This document shows, piece by piece, positions 55,369 through 64,000 of a stretch of DNA of 64,000 bases. A program made the position numbers and the translations under genes. The notes under the pieces were generated by a model. It did no database searches. It was given only the letters and a program-made list of their open reading frames with translations, and was not told where the DNA came from. Within the stretch, counting starts at the first letter, position 1, and each line of letters opens with the position of its first letter. The DNA is from Hypomyces perniciosus (lineage: Eukaryota; Ascomycota; Sordariomycetes; Hypocreales; Hypocreaceae), in NCBI GenBank assembly GCA_008477525.1, contig SPDT01000002.1:3224001-3288000 (forward strand), read 5' to 3'.

Positions 55369-56955
55369 CTATGCTTTCCAAGCACTAACAATGTAGACAA
55401 CATCCTCGTCTGAGACTGGATGACCCAAGCCGACTCTTTGCGGTACATGCCTTGCGCTGGCGCCCCAAACGAGGGCATACTTGAATGTCTCCTTCAAGGT
55501 GCGATGAATCCTGTCACACACATCTTCAATTGTGCTGTTACTCCTGACAATCAACGCCTCGTTGAAATCCGGCTCAATGCCTTTCCGCTTGGTGTAGATG
55601 CGGATGAGCTTAAGCTCCTTCCAGCACCGGTCCACCACGTCCTGGATGCCCAGGTCCAGCTCACAGCTCATCACAACGGTGTTGTCCTCCCGAGCGAGTT
55701 TGTCGAGGAAATCAAGCGAGACGCTGTCGATCTTGTTGTAGACGTATAGGCACTTGATATACTTGCGATGGTCCTTCATGATGACGTCGATGAGTTCGTC
55801 AACGGTGGCGTTGTCATCGCGGACGAGGACTTCGCAGTTGAGAATCTTGTAGTCTCGGAGGATGTTGTAGATCATCTTCTCGTCCAGGTTTTTGGGTGGT
55901 GATTGAAATGTGATTTTCATGCCACCGGCCTTTTTGACTTTGAGGTAGATATTCCTAACATTGTTTCAGGATCGAGTGTACTGCGGGCGTGTCAAGAGAT
56001 GTGATACTTACGGCGGCTCCCGGTTCAGTCTGATACCGACAGCTTCCAACTCAGCCTCCAACAAGGCCCTTTGCTCGGCTCGTTTTGTCGCATCCAAAAC
56101 CATGAGAATCAAGTCGCTTGTCTTGGCCGCCGAGATGACCTGTCGTCCTCGTCCCTTGCCCTCAGAAGCACCTTCGATAATTCCAGGAAGATCAAGGAGT
56201 TGGATTTCAGCACCGCCATACTCGAGCACGCCAGGGATAGCCGTCAGTGTTGTGAAAGCGTATGAGGCAACTTCGGATCTCGTCTTGGTCACTTTAGATA
56301 AGAATGTTGATTTTCCAACTGATGGAAATCCAACGAGGGAAATTCGTGCATCGCCGCTCTTGCTCACGTCGAAACCGGCACCACCGCCGCCTCCGCTTCC
56401 GGGACCTGGCTCCAGTAGTTGTGCTCGGAGTCGAGCAAGCTTTCTAGGCTCATCAGTTGAAAGCCCAAGCAGCGAATAGGAATTTTGGGGAATTATCTTG
56501 TGAGATGAGTTTTGACATACCCTTTCAAAAGACCCAGATGATATTCTGACCGAGGTTAATGGGGATGTTATTAAAAAGACATATCTTATGACGTACCGGT
56601 TGCCTTATTTTCTGCATGGACGTTAGCATAATGGTATATATATGATTTCAATAGGTACTGTGGTTTCACGTAACGCCCTCAAATGAACCGATATTTGCGG
56701 ACCAGACATCAACTTGCGCCAGGGATTTTTCTGTTATCACAGCCCATGGCCTTGAGATGTCATAGAAACCGCAGCAATAAAAAGACAGAAGCGAGATTAT
56801 AAAATGACCAAAATAATAAATGGGGATTTTAATGAAGATCTTACTTTGCGTCTTCCTCATCTCCTCCTCAATCCTGGACATCAAATCAGCCATATGCCAC
56901 CACAACGGCGACTGAGAGGCGCTAACTCCTTAATCTTCTCTGTAATGTTCACCAT
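55369..56955 (-). CDS. RBG1: Developmentally regulated GTP-binding protein, DRG1/Rbg1 type
   Basis: Rbg1/DRG1 is a ribosome-associated GTPase that helps translation through difficult sequences, with its partner Tma46/DFRP1. Six exons are needed: 56955-56927, 56873-56845, 56611-56597, 56545-56521, 56443-56012 and 55954-55369. The first four exons are 29, 29, 15 and 25 nt. They assemble to [20 protein letters not shown], then [18 protein letters not shown], the DRG N-terminal helix pair. Total is 371 residues. The G domain has [10 protein letters not shown] (G1, about 66), [11 protein letters not shown] (G3, about 120) and NKID (G4, about 250). The insert with a helix-turn-helix lies between. 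The C-terminal TGS domain includes [21 protein letters not shown]. It is divergent from CWC2 at 57274. Confidence 0.95.
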
Positions 56956-57273
56956 CTTGATGGATTTTGTTTATAGACGGCCGGACCGTCTCTGAAAACG
57001 CGTAAATCAAGAAATATATCGATAATGTTTAGCCAGAGGATTCAATATCAAGTTCCAGATTCAAGGTGGGGGCTTGGCAGAATCATCATGGAGGGGACCT
57101 GTGGCGCGGGTTGCAAGTTCACCGCCTGCCATTTACGTCGCCCTCTCAGAAAGTTTCCCAGGATGTCTTCCAGCCTCGCGCGCGTCAAGGCGCCAAGTCT
57201 AGACATCGACTCTGCAACGCCCATTCTCCATTAATCAACACGCGCTCAGCCCACGACTCTGCGAGACGGAATC
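56956..57273. promoter_or_regulatory. Divergent promoter region, RBG1 / CWC2
   Basis: The 318 bp carry both promoters of two translation/RNA-processing genes; co-regulation is possible but not shown. No clear element is visible. Confidence 0.5.
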
Positions 57274-58636
57274 ATGGCTGATCAACACGATGATCAGGTC
57301 ATGATGGCGCAAGACGCCGACCAAGACAGCCATGAGATGACCGTAGCGACAACGAGCACCGAAGTCGCGGCGCCTACCGAGAAGAGAGTTGTCAAGAAGA
57401 TCATTCGCAAGAAGAAGCGACCGGCGCGACCACAAGTCGATCCCGATTTCATTACCTCTGAGCCGCCACCGCAAACAGGCACGACATTCAATATTTGGTG
57501 AGCAGTGTGGCGTGCCTTTTCTGCCGAATATTGTAGCTAATAAGTCTGCCAGGTACAACAAATGGGCTGGTGGCGATCACGAAGCCTACCAACAGACCAA
57601 AGCAAAGGGGCGCTGCAATGTCGCGAGGGATAGCGGATACACAAAGGCAGACAAGGTATCCGGAAGCTATTTCTGCCTATTCTTTGCTCGTGGCCTCTGC
57701 CCCAAAGGCGCCGACTGCATGTATCTTCACCGACTACCCGGAACCTACGACATTTACAACCCTAACGAGGATTGTTTCGGCCGAAGCAGGTTCTCAGACT
57801 ACAGGGATGACATGGGCGGTGTTGGAAGTTTTATGCGCCAAAACAGGACGGTTTACGTCGGTCGAATACATGTGACGGATGACATTGAGGAGATTGTGGC
57901 TCGCCATTTCGCAGAATGGGGGCAGATTGAGCGCGGTACGTCCCAAACCATGTCCCTTTGAAATCTTGCGCTGTGCGACTGACCAATTGCTAGTTCGTGT
58001 GCTGAACACGAGGGGTGTTGCATTTATAACGTATACCAACGAAGCGAACGCGCAATTCGCCAAAGAGTCGATGGCCCACCAGTTAGTCCTTCGGTTCCCC
58101 AATCCATCATACATGCTAATCTCCTTTTTAGATCTCTTGATCACGACGAAGTCCTAAACGTTAGATGGGCAACTGCCGATCCGAATCCTATGGCACGAGC
58201 ACGAGAGGCGAGGAGAGTCGAAGAACAAGCCGCAGAAGCCATTCGAAGAGCGCTCCCTGCGGAATTCGTGGCGGAGATTGAAGGCAAAGATCCCGAAGCC
58301 CGAAAGCGAAGGAAATTGGAGAGCAGCTACGGACTCGAAGGTTATGAGGCTCCAGACGAAGTTCACTTTGCTCGAGGCACCAACGCTGTCAACCCCCTTG
58401 GACGACAGGGCTTTGAGGTGGAATACCAGGAGCCTCTGATGATCCAAAATGGTGAAGCTTCGGATATGGCAGACCCAGCAGCGCAAGTGGAACAGCCACC
58501 GGAGCAGAGCACTGGAGTTTTCTCGAGTAGCACGCTGGCTGCTCTGAACAAGGCCAAGGTCTCTGTGGCATCGAAACCAAAGCCAGTGGCGTCTTCAGGG
58601 CCGCTGGTGTCTTACGATAGTGATAGTGACGAGTGA
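57274..58636 (+). CDS. CWC2: Pre-mRNA splicing factor Cwc2 (RNA-binding)
   Basis: Cwc2 binds U6 snRNA in the NTC complex and helps the spliceosome reach its catalytic form. Exons 57274-57497, 57553-57935, 57994-58081 and 58132-58636 give 399 residues. After a basic KKIIRKKKRPARPQVD stretch comes the Torus domain with FNIWYNKWAGGD and CNVARDSGYTKAD, then a CCCH zinc finger CLFFARGLCPKGADCMYLH (C-x7-C-x5-C-x3-H, about residues 117-135). The RRM starts near RTVYVGRIHVTDDIEE (about 173) and ends near LNVRWATADPNP (about 255). The C-terminal third is acidic and helical, ending VSYDSDSDE. All three exon junctions preserve frame; the second intron falls in the RRM between QIER and VRVLN. Confidence 0.96.
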
Positions 58637-58766
58637 GCGAGCATCTTGGAATTTCGGGAGTCGGGATTATTTATAGAGCATCTCTTTGTACAACAATAAT
58701 GATACCATATGATGATTGGTTAATCTTCAAGATCAACCAAAAGAATGGAAAGATTGGAATATCCAT

Positions 58767-59711
58767 TCAGCTATTAAAGATTCTCGAGTAAAGCAATTCA
58801 TGGCGCCCAACCCACAAGTCCATAACCGGCACGCTCTGTCCCGCCTCTTCAACCGATGTATCCCATTCCCTCTCAATCATGGCATTTATCATACTCTGCA
58901 CACCATCACCAGCGAGTAGCTTCTGCGCCTGATACGGCCCAAACATGTTCGCCCTGACCGCAGCAGAAATCAAGGCTTTGACATGGCTCAACATGAAGAC
59001 ATACGCCGTCTGCTGAAGACTCAAACCCACAACGGCACAAATGACACCAAACAACGGCCCCAAGTGCGCCGACGCAAGAGGAACATCTCCAGATTTGCTC
59101 TCACGGCGGAGAAGCGCTGAAAAGTCCTTGAGCACTTGCGCTGTCTCGGTGCTGCTGCCGCCTGGGAGCGTTGATCGGAACGAGCGCTCCCAGATGCTCA
59201 GCAACGCCCTGCCCTGCGCGACGCTCGCGCGCCGACCAACTGTGCAAACGACAGCTGCATCGAGTTGATCGTCCAAGTCGGCAAGCGACAAAGGATCGCG
59301 ATGCGCAGCGAGCACAAAGGGCAGCGTGGTGGACGCGAAGGACGAGAGCGACAGAGGGAGGAACGTCGAAAACGACGATGCGCGGGGGTTATGCGCGACG
59401 TAGGACTCGAGGCCGCTGCTGAACGCAAAGGATCCGACTGGCAGGGCAGAGTCTGAGAGGAGGAGGAGGAAGTGCGTGGAGGAGGATGAGGCGAGGGGAG
59501 CTGTTGTGATGTCTGGTGAGTCTGGCGATAGCGACGAGTTGCGTGAGGATTTGATGGCTTACATACAACTGAGAGATGGGGCTGGCCGAAGGACTACATT
59601 TTCGGTTGCTGGCTTGATGGCATTGAGACGGGTTTTTGCGTCCTTCAAACGGCTTTGGAGTATGGCAATCTCATTATTGATTTCATCTTCCGGTGTCTGA
59701 GTTGACGCCAT
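58767..59711 (-). CDS. Urease accessory protein UreF
   Basis: UreF is part of the UreD-F-G complex that loads nickel into urease. Exon 1 (59711-59567) encodes an N-terminal helical extension (MASTQTPEDEINNEIAILQS ... RLKDAKTRL) that bacterial UreF lacks, followed by a short intron starting GTATGT. Exon 2 begins at one of three AGs (exon start 59521, 59512 or 59500), all in the same frame, and runs to 58767. The UreF core starts with THFLLLLSDSALPVGSFAFSSGLESYV and continues to HVKALISAAVRANMFGPYQAQKLL. Total is about 290-297 residues depending on the acceptor. UreF is expected to act in the cytosol; the other urease genes are not in this window. Confidence 0.9.
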
Positions 59712-59996
59712 TTCGCCATGTGGATGCAAGTGTTAAGATAGTACGTAGGCAGACTGATTAATTTCACCACCACGACGAGTACGAGTGAGAGGGTTGATTG
59801 ATTGATACTCCAACATTATCCATCCAGACAACTGATCGGCATGTAAAGGCCGTCTAGGCACCACACAGTATGCAAAAGCAACCGGGCTTTCAACTTAAGA
59901 AACCTCATTAACAATAAAATCACCCGTGATATTATCCTCGCCTCCAACACCACGCTGTACCAAAAAAAACAACCAGATGTATTGTATGCAATGTGC

Positions 59997-62099
59997 TCAT
60001 GGCCGCACGTTCTCCTTGTCAGCTCCGTCCCGCCGCTGAGCCTTCTTCTCTGCCATCCGCTTCTCAATCCGGGCGAGAGCTGCCGCCCGCCGCGCTGGTG
60101 GCAACGAGCTCTTGGTATTGGTAGCGATCGCCGCACTCTTGTTGCTATCTTGACCTGCTTCTGGTCCTCCTAGACGTGCAAAGCGGTCCTGTAAGAGATC
60201 AACCTCGACATCTCCTCTTTCAACGGATGGCGATCGTTTAGAGCGAGCGATGGATTTTGCAAGAGCAGGCAAATCAAGCGTAGCAATATCCTTGGATTTG
60301 GCATTTGAAGTCGTGTCACCACCGTTCTGGATGCGTCGCGGCAAGTCCTCGCTGATGTATGCTCTGTTTCTTGGTGACCTTGGAACGAAGGGTTGCCACC
60401 TAGGCTTCTCAAGGTTCGGTCGGTCTGCTAAGACATCGGGGATCGGTTTCGAGGGGGCAGTCTCAGCTTCGTTGGTAGTGGTCGCATCCTCTCGGTACTT
60501 GTCACGCAGCGTGCGAGACTTCAAGTTCGCCATGAGCGCTCCGGGGTCATTCAAGTCGCCTAGGTCAATGCTCCTCCGCGCAACATCTGAGACCCCCGAG
60601 TGTCTTGATGGTATTTCCACCTTGATGCCATCCTTTGTTAGCTGATCGTCTCCCGACCTTGGATGCCAGCTCCTTGGTCGAGTCTGCTCTACTGGTCCAG
60701 CTGCCTTCAGGGCTTTAACCTCTTTCTTAAGATCGGAAATCTTGGTGTGGGCTCGTTCGAGTACAGCTTTCGCGTCTGCATCATGGGTTTCGCTTTCCTT
60801 CCTGAATGCCTCGAAATCGCTCTTTAGCTGCTGAATTTCCTCGTCCTTCTTGACAGACTCCTCCTTTGCTTTTTTAAGCTGTGCCTTCAACTCCTGAATC
60901 TTGGTTGCATCGACAGATCCAGTAGCAGTCATCCCATCTGAAGTGTCCCGATGGCCCGCAAGTTTCAACTGCGCTTTCAGTGACGATACTTGTTCGCGAA
61001 GGGCATCTAGTTCCTTGAGTTGGGATCGAGCTCGTCGTAGCTCTCGCTGGGTTTCCAAGAGAGTTCTTTGTGTAGTTGGTGAAGGAACCCCGTGCCGACG
61101 TTTGCGCCCCTTGAATTCACCTTCTTCCTCCCTTCCATGAACAAGTTCCTCGAGCTCCTCTTCCAATTCCTGGACGCGATGCCTGTATTGTGCTGCAAGG
61201 GCCGTCTGTCTGGTGAGTGTTGCAAGTAACTCCGTCGAATCGCTGCCGGAGGAGTCTTTTTGTTTCGATGCCATCTCGCTTGCATTTTCAGAAATCTTCT
61301 TCTCCATTGCAATCACCTTTTCCTGTTCCTCCTTCAGCCGTTCGGCGAGCTCAATGGCTTCGGCATCCTTTTCCTGGGCATAGGACTTTGCCAGCTGCTT
61401 ATACTTGAGCAATTTTTCTATCTCTGCCCTGGCCTCCCTATGATACTTCTCGAATTCCCCTTTCCAGTATTTGCCAGACTGTGAATGCGGCTCGTTCAGG
61501 TCGAGTGTGATATCAGTGTTGCCGTAATCGTCATCCTCCTCCTCCTCCCAATCGTCATCTGATTCATCCTTCATTTGACGTGATTCTGTCTTCTTGGGCC
61601 CTGAACTCGTGCTTCGGCGTTTGGCTTTATCTAGAGCTTCGGAGAGACGAGTGCGCTTGTTGGTTGCGCCATCCTTCCCTGAAACAACACCATCTGGTGA
61701 GTTCGACTTCGTCGACGCTAAAACATCGTGATTGAATGAAACGCGCTTTCGTCGATTTGTTCCTGTTCCGGGAGTCAAGAGGATACCCTGCGGCTTCAAC
61801 GGCGTCCCCGAGTCTCGTTCTGTTGTTGAAGTCGCTGGTTTGGCCTTCGGTTTGGCCCTATCTCTCGGTGGTGTCTGGGTTCGCGGGGCAGGAGTACCAA
61901 ACAACGCGCTTTTGAAAGCTCTGACAGCAAAAACCGGCGCAGGAGTGTCTGGTTGGTCGATTTGTGTTGTATCTAATGGAGCAATTGATATTAGAGTCAA
62001 ATCACCACAGGACAGCCATGGTTCGCAGGAGGCGCCCTCACCTCCATCTCCAACCGCGTCTGGCGCGTTATCTCCACGGCCCAGCATCCACCCCAGCAT
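59997..62099 (-). CDS. Spindle pole body-associated protein Cut12
   Basis: Cut12 is a fungal spindle pole body protein that in fission yeast regulates Plo1 and insertion of the pole body. The frame is open from 62099 to 59997 (700 residues). The segment 62041-61973 looks like a 69 nt intron (donor GTGAGG, acceptor TTAG) without a stop, so the spliced form would be about 677 residues. The N-terminus MLGWMLGRGD and FAVRAFKSALFGTPAPRTQTPPRD, then PQGILLTPGTGTNRRKRVSF, is the recognisable Cut12 region. Residues about 200-520 are a long charged coiled coil (KYWKGEFEKYHREARAEIEK ...). The C-terminal part is basic with RRAAALARIEKRMAEKKAQR. The gene lies between UREF and GCN2; the divergent promoter with GCN2 is 614 bp. 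Confidence 0.85.
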   Translation of the reverse strand: MLGWMLGRGDNAPDAVGDGGEGASCEPWLSCGDLTLISIAPLDTTQIDQPDTPAPVFAVRAFKSALFGTPAPRTQTPPRDRAKPKAKPATSTTERDSGTPLKPQGILLTPGTGTNRRKRVSFNHDVLASTKSNSPDGVVSGKDGATNKRTRLSEALDKAKRRSTSSGPKKTESRQMKDESDDDWEEEEDDDYGNTDITLDLNEPHSQSGKYWKGEFEKYHREARAEIEKLLKYKQLAKSYAQEKDAEAIELAERLKEEQEKVIAMEKKISENASEMASKQKDSSGSDSTELLATLTRQTALAAQYRHRVQELEEELEELVHGREEEGEFKGRKRRHGVPSPTTQRTLLETQRELRRARSQLKELDALREQVSSLKAQLKLAGHRDTSDGMTATGSVDATKIQELKAQLKKAKEESVKKDEEIQQLKSDFEAFRKESETHDADAKAVLERAHTKISDLKKEVKALKAAGPVEQTRPRSWHPRSGDDQLTKDGIKVEIPSRHSGVSDVARRSIDLGDLNDPGALMANLKSRTLRDKYREDATTTNEAETAPSKPIPDVLADRPNLEKPRWQPFVPRSPRNRAYISEDLPRRIQNGGDTTSNAKSKDIATLDLPALAKSIARSKRSPSVERGDVEVDLLQDRFARLGGPEAGQDSNKSAAIATNTKSSLPPARRAAALARIEKRMAEKKAQRRDGADKENVRP

Positions 62100-62504
62100 C
62101 TTGAGCCGTAGTACAGGGAGGGGAGAGATTCTGTCTGCGATTGGAAGTCAAGCTAGAGTAGTGATGTCTCCCCGATATGGAGCCGTACGTCAAGGCATCC
62201 AGGGATGCTGTGCGGTGGGATCCGCCTTCGTTGCGTTGTCTGGAGTTGGGATATTGTTGTGTGGATTGTTTACTTTTCCACCAGTGCGTTGGAGTGACGA
62301 AATGCTCCCTCGCACCACGACGGAGTACGTACCTACCTACCCACTAGCGGACTGGGCAGCCACGCGGCGCCGATTGGTTGGCACGGCCTAGCGCACTTCA
62401 GCTGCACGATGCACTGCTAATGCACTATGAATGCACTGAACGACCCTCGCTCAGCCCTGTAAGCTCCATCAGTTGTGTCGGTCTGGCTGATAACAGCAAT
62501 GAAG

Positions 62505-62542
62505 CATGTGCTATGCTGTGCTATGCTATGCTGTGCTGTGCT
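62505..62542. repeat. GCTAT/GCTGT pentamer tract
   Basis: Seven consecutive pentamer units of GCTAT or GCTGT lie 170 bp upstream of the GCN2 start. Confidence 0.8.
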
Positions 62543-62649
62543 GCCCCGCCATCAAGCTTGACGTCTTAGCGGCCGCCAATCTGCATCTTCCTGTTCTCTC
62601 TTCCTACATACAACCACGAACTATCTATATCAACTACCGAGTTATTATT

Positions 62650-62667
62650 ATGGCCTCCTCCATGTAA
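62650..62667 (+). other. Short upstream ORF in the GCN2 leader
   Basis: A five-codon frame (MASSM, stop) ends 46 bp before the GCN2 ATG. It would act as a uORF only if the transcript starts upstream. Confidence 0.45.
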
Positions 62668-62713
62668 AGCGTCACGGCTTTGGCTGTGGCACTTACCTAG
62701 GACTCGCGCGACC

Positions 62714-64000
62714 ATGGCGTGGAAAGCACCCAAGGCATGGAAGACGCCGGCGACGAACTCCAAGGATGACTCAAGTTTCCCGGGCCTCAAGCCTGCTGGC
62801 CCGGAGGCGACGACCAAGATTGAATATGAAGAGCTCCAGAGGGACGAGATATTTGCCCTAGAAGCGATCTATGGCGAGGATTTCATCGAGCATACGGCAG
62901 CCCATAGTGCCTGGAAGGTATTCCACCCCATGTCTCTACGACTGGTGCGATCGAACTCACCATGTCCAGAAATCTGAGCCATCCTTCGATATACGGATCA
63001 AAGCCTCGAGCGATAGCGATTTCTCTGTGACTGTTGGCTTTACAATCACTGCGACATACCCGAAAACACCACCCTTATTGAGCATCAAGGACCAGGGCTA
63101 TCTCCGGGAGGTGACTCAATTCAAGATACAGAAATTCATAGAGACACAGCCCAAGATCTTCGCCAAGGAGGAGCAGGAAATGGTTGACAAGATTGTTGAA
63201 GGCATCAGAGATATTCTTGAAGACGCTGCACAAACCAAAGCATCTGGAAAGCAATTACCGTCGCTCGAAGAGGAACGCGATAGACATGAGGCAGCCATGG
63301 CTAAACTGGCTCAGGAACAACGAGAAAAGGAGGAGCTCAAAAAAGAGGAAGAGATGCGAGAAAAGGAAAAGACCACGGCGCAAGAACTGCAGCAAGAGAT
63401 TCAGCGCCAGAAGCAAAAGGCAAGGGAGTCAAAGCTCAGTCGCCGTCCTAATGGCATGAATCAACACCAAACTTCCGAGTCTGCCAGCTCTGACGATGAC
63501 AAGATCGATTTCGATCAATTTTGCACCACAACTGACCGGTCGGGAAATTCTCTCACCTTTCGGTCTGTTGCTGGCAAATGTGATCCTCGCGTGGGACAGG
63601 TTTCAACTGTCTTCACCGTGCGCCCAGTTCTGGTTAATGGTCAGGGCAATCAAGCAATGGCGTTGAAGGAGGCTGTCTTGCGTCCAAGTGGGAAGGATTC
63701 CAAGGAGTTCAAGAAGCAGTTACAATCTCTAGAATCCCGACTACAAGACTTGAAAATTGGGAACAAAACACACCATCGACACATTGTCGAGGTTCTTGAC
63801 TTTAAGGTTGAGAGTGGGCCTGCAGCGGATCGTACTGTGCCTGTTGCTTGGACTGTGAGAATCCTGAGTCCTCTAGCTGAAAAAGGGTCCCTGGAGGAGT
63901 TGTTGGAACTTGCAGGGCATCTCGAGATTGGAAAAGTACGGTCTTGGACAAGGGACTTGCTTGACGCTTTGAACTTTCTACACAACAAGAACATAGCACA
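62714..64000 (+). CDS. GCN2: eIF2-alpha kinase GCN2 (cpc-3 type), N-terminal part, cut by window edge
   Basis: GCN2 senses uncharged tRNA and phosphorylates eIF2-alpha, inducing the amino acid starvation response (cross-pathway control). Exon 1 (62714-62917) and exon 2 (from 62970) join SAWK to KSEPSFDIRI in frame. The N-terminal RWD domain, which binds GCN1, spans about residues 25-150 (EELQRDEIFALEAIYGEDF, ATYPKTPPLLSIKD). A highly charged helix rich in E, K, R and Q follows (about 165-225). Then the degenerate kinase-like domain begins (FRSVAGKCDPRVGQVSTV and later LLDALNFLHNKNIA). The window ends there, so the active kinase, HisRS-like and C-terminal domains are outside. The order RWD, charged helix, pseudokinase is specific to GCN2. 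Confidence 0.93.

Larger units (their letters stand above)
62100..62713. promoter_or_regulatory. Divergent promoter region, CUT12 / GCN2
   Basis: The 614 bp carry a GACGGAGTA motif (62319-62327), a GCTATGCTGT-type tandem tract (62505-62542) and two short upstream open frames before GCN2 (62499 and 62650). Confidence 0.5.

Overview
This window is ordinary nuclear DNA of a filamentous ascomycete. The evidence is compact genes with many short GT-AG introns (about 45-85 nt), close spacing on both strands, and a set of proteins typical of Pezizomycotina: one SepA/Bni1-type formin, Cut12, a GCN2 kinase, and Rab7/Ypt7 ending in CAC. The exact wording of the Ypt7 and SEC16 proteins looks like Sordariomycetes, probably Hypocreales. 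That placement is my inference from family knowledge, not a search. I see no rRNA, no convincing tRNA, no CRISPR, no intact transposon and no secondary-metabolite cluster.

Layout. 1-2,227: the 5' part of an ER glucosidase I gene (-), cut by the window edge, diverges from a tri-snRNP SNRNP27 gene (+). 2,228-7,547: a large formin (-), followed by a 1.6 kb repeat-rich upstream region. 9,180-13,800: a small membrane protein (+), a myristoylation-type RING-like protein (-) and the checkpoint clamp subunit HUS1 (+). 14,152-19,773: SEC16 (-), then a 2 kb gene-poor gap. 21,835-32,761: the NEO1 flippase (+), then CYC2, a small secreted protein, AIM32 and an AVT-type vacuolar amino acid transporter (all -). 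35,398-42,255: a vacuolar cation-chloride cotransporter (+), a zinc-ribbon protein of unknown function (+) and a CobW GTPase (-). 43,971-51,329: a PPPDE-thioredoxin-PUL protein (-), GDA1 (+), a magnesium-chelatase-like protein without a P-loop (-) and YPT7 (+). 52,213-58,636: a peroxisomal-type acyl-CoA dehydrogenase (+), SPO12 (+), RBG1 (-) and CWC2 (+). 58,767-64,000: UREF (-), CUT12 (-) and the 5' part of GCN2 (+).

The genes are mostly unrelated housekeeping functions. Some share a cell-biological theme without forming an operon-like unit. Secretory and membrane traffic: glucosidase I, SEC16, NEO1, GDA1, YPT7. Vacuole: AVT, the cotransporter, YPT7. Splicing: SNRNP27, CWC2. Mitosis and checkpoint: HUS1, SPO12, CUT12. 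Mitochondria: CYC2, AIM32. Translation and stress: RBG1, GCN2.

I found no clearly new multi-gene system. The items most worth a second look are the PPPDE-thioredoxin-PUL fusion, the microexon cluster in RBG1, the chelatase-like protein lacking a nucleotide-binding motif, the RING-like domain lacking a ligand, the uORF that overlaps the cotransporter start codon, the frame-preserving splice choices in CUT12 and UREF, and the TACGGAGTA motif scattered through intergenic DNA. All exon boundaries were worked out by eye from splice consensus, reading phase and family similarity.
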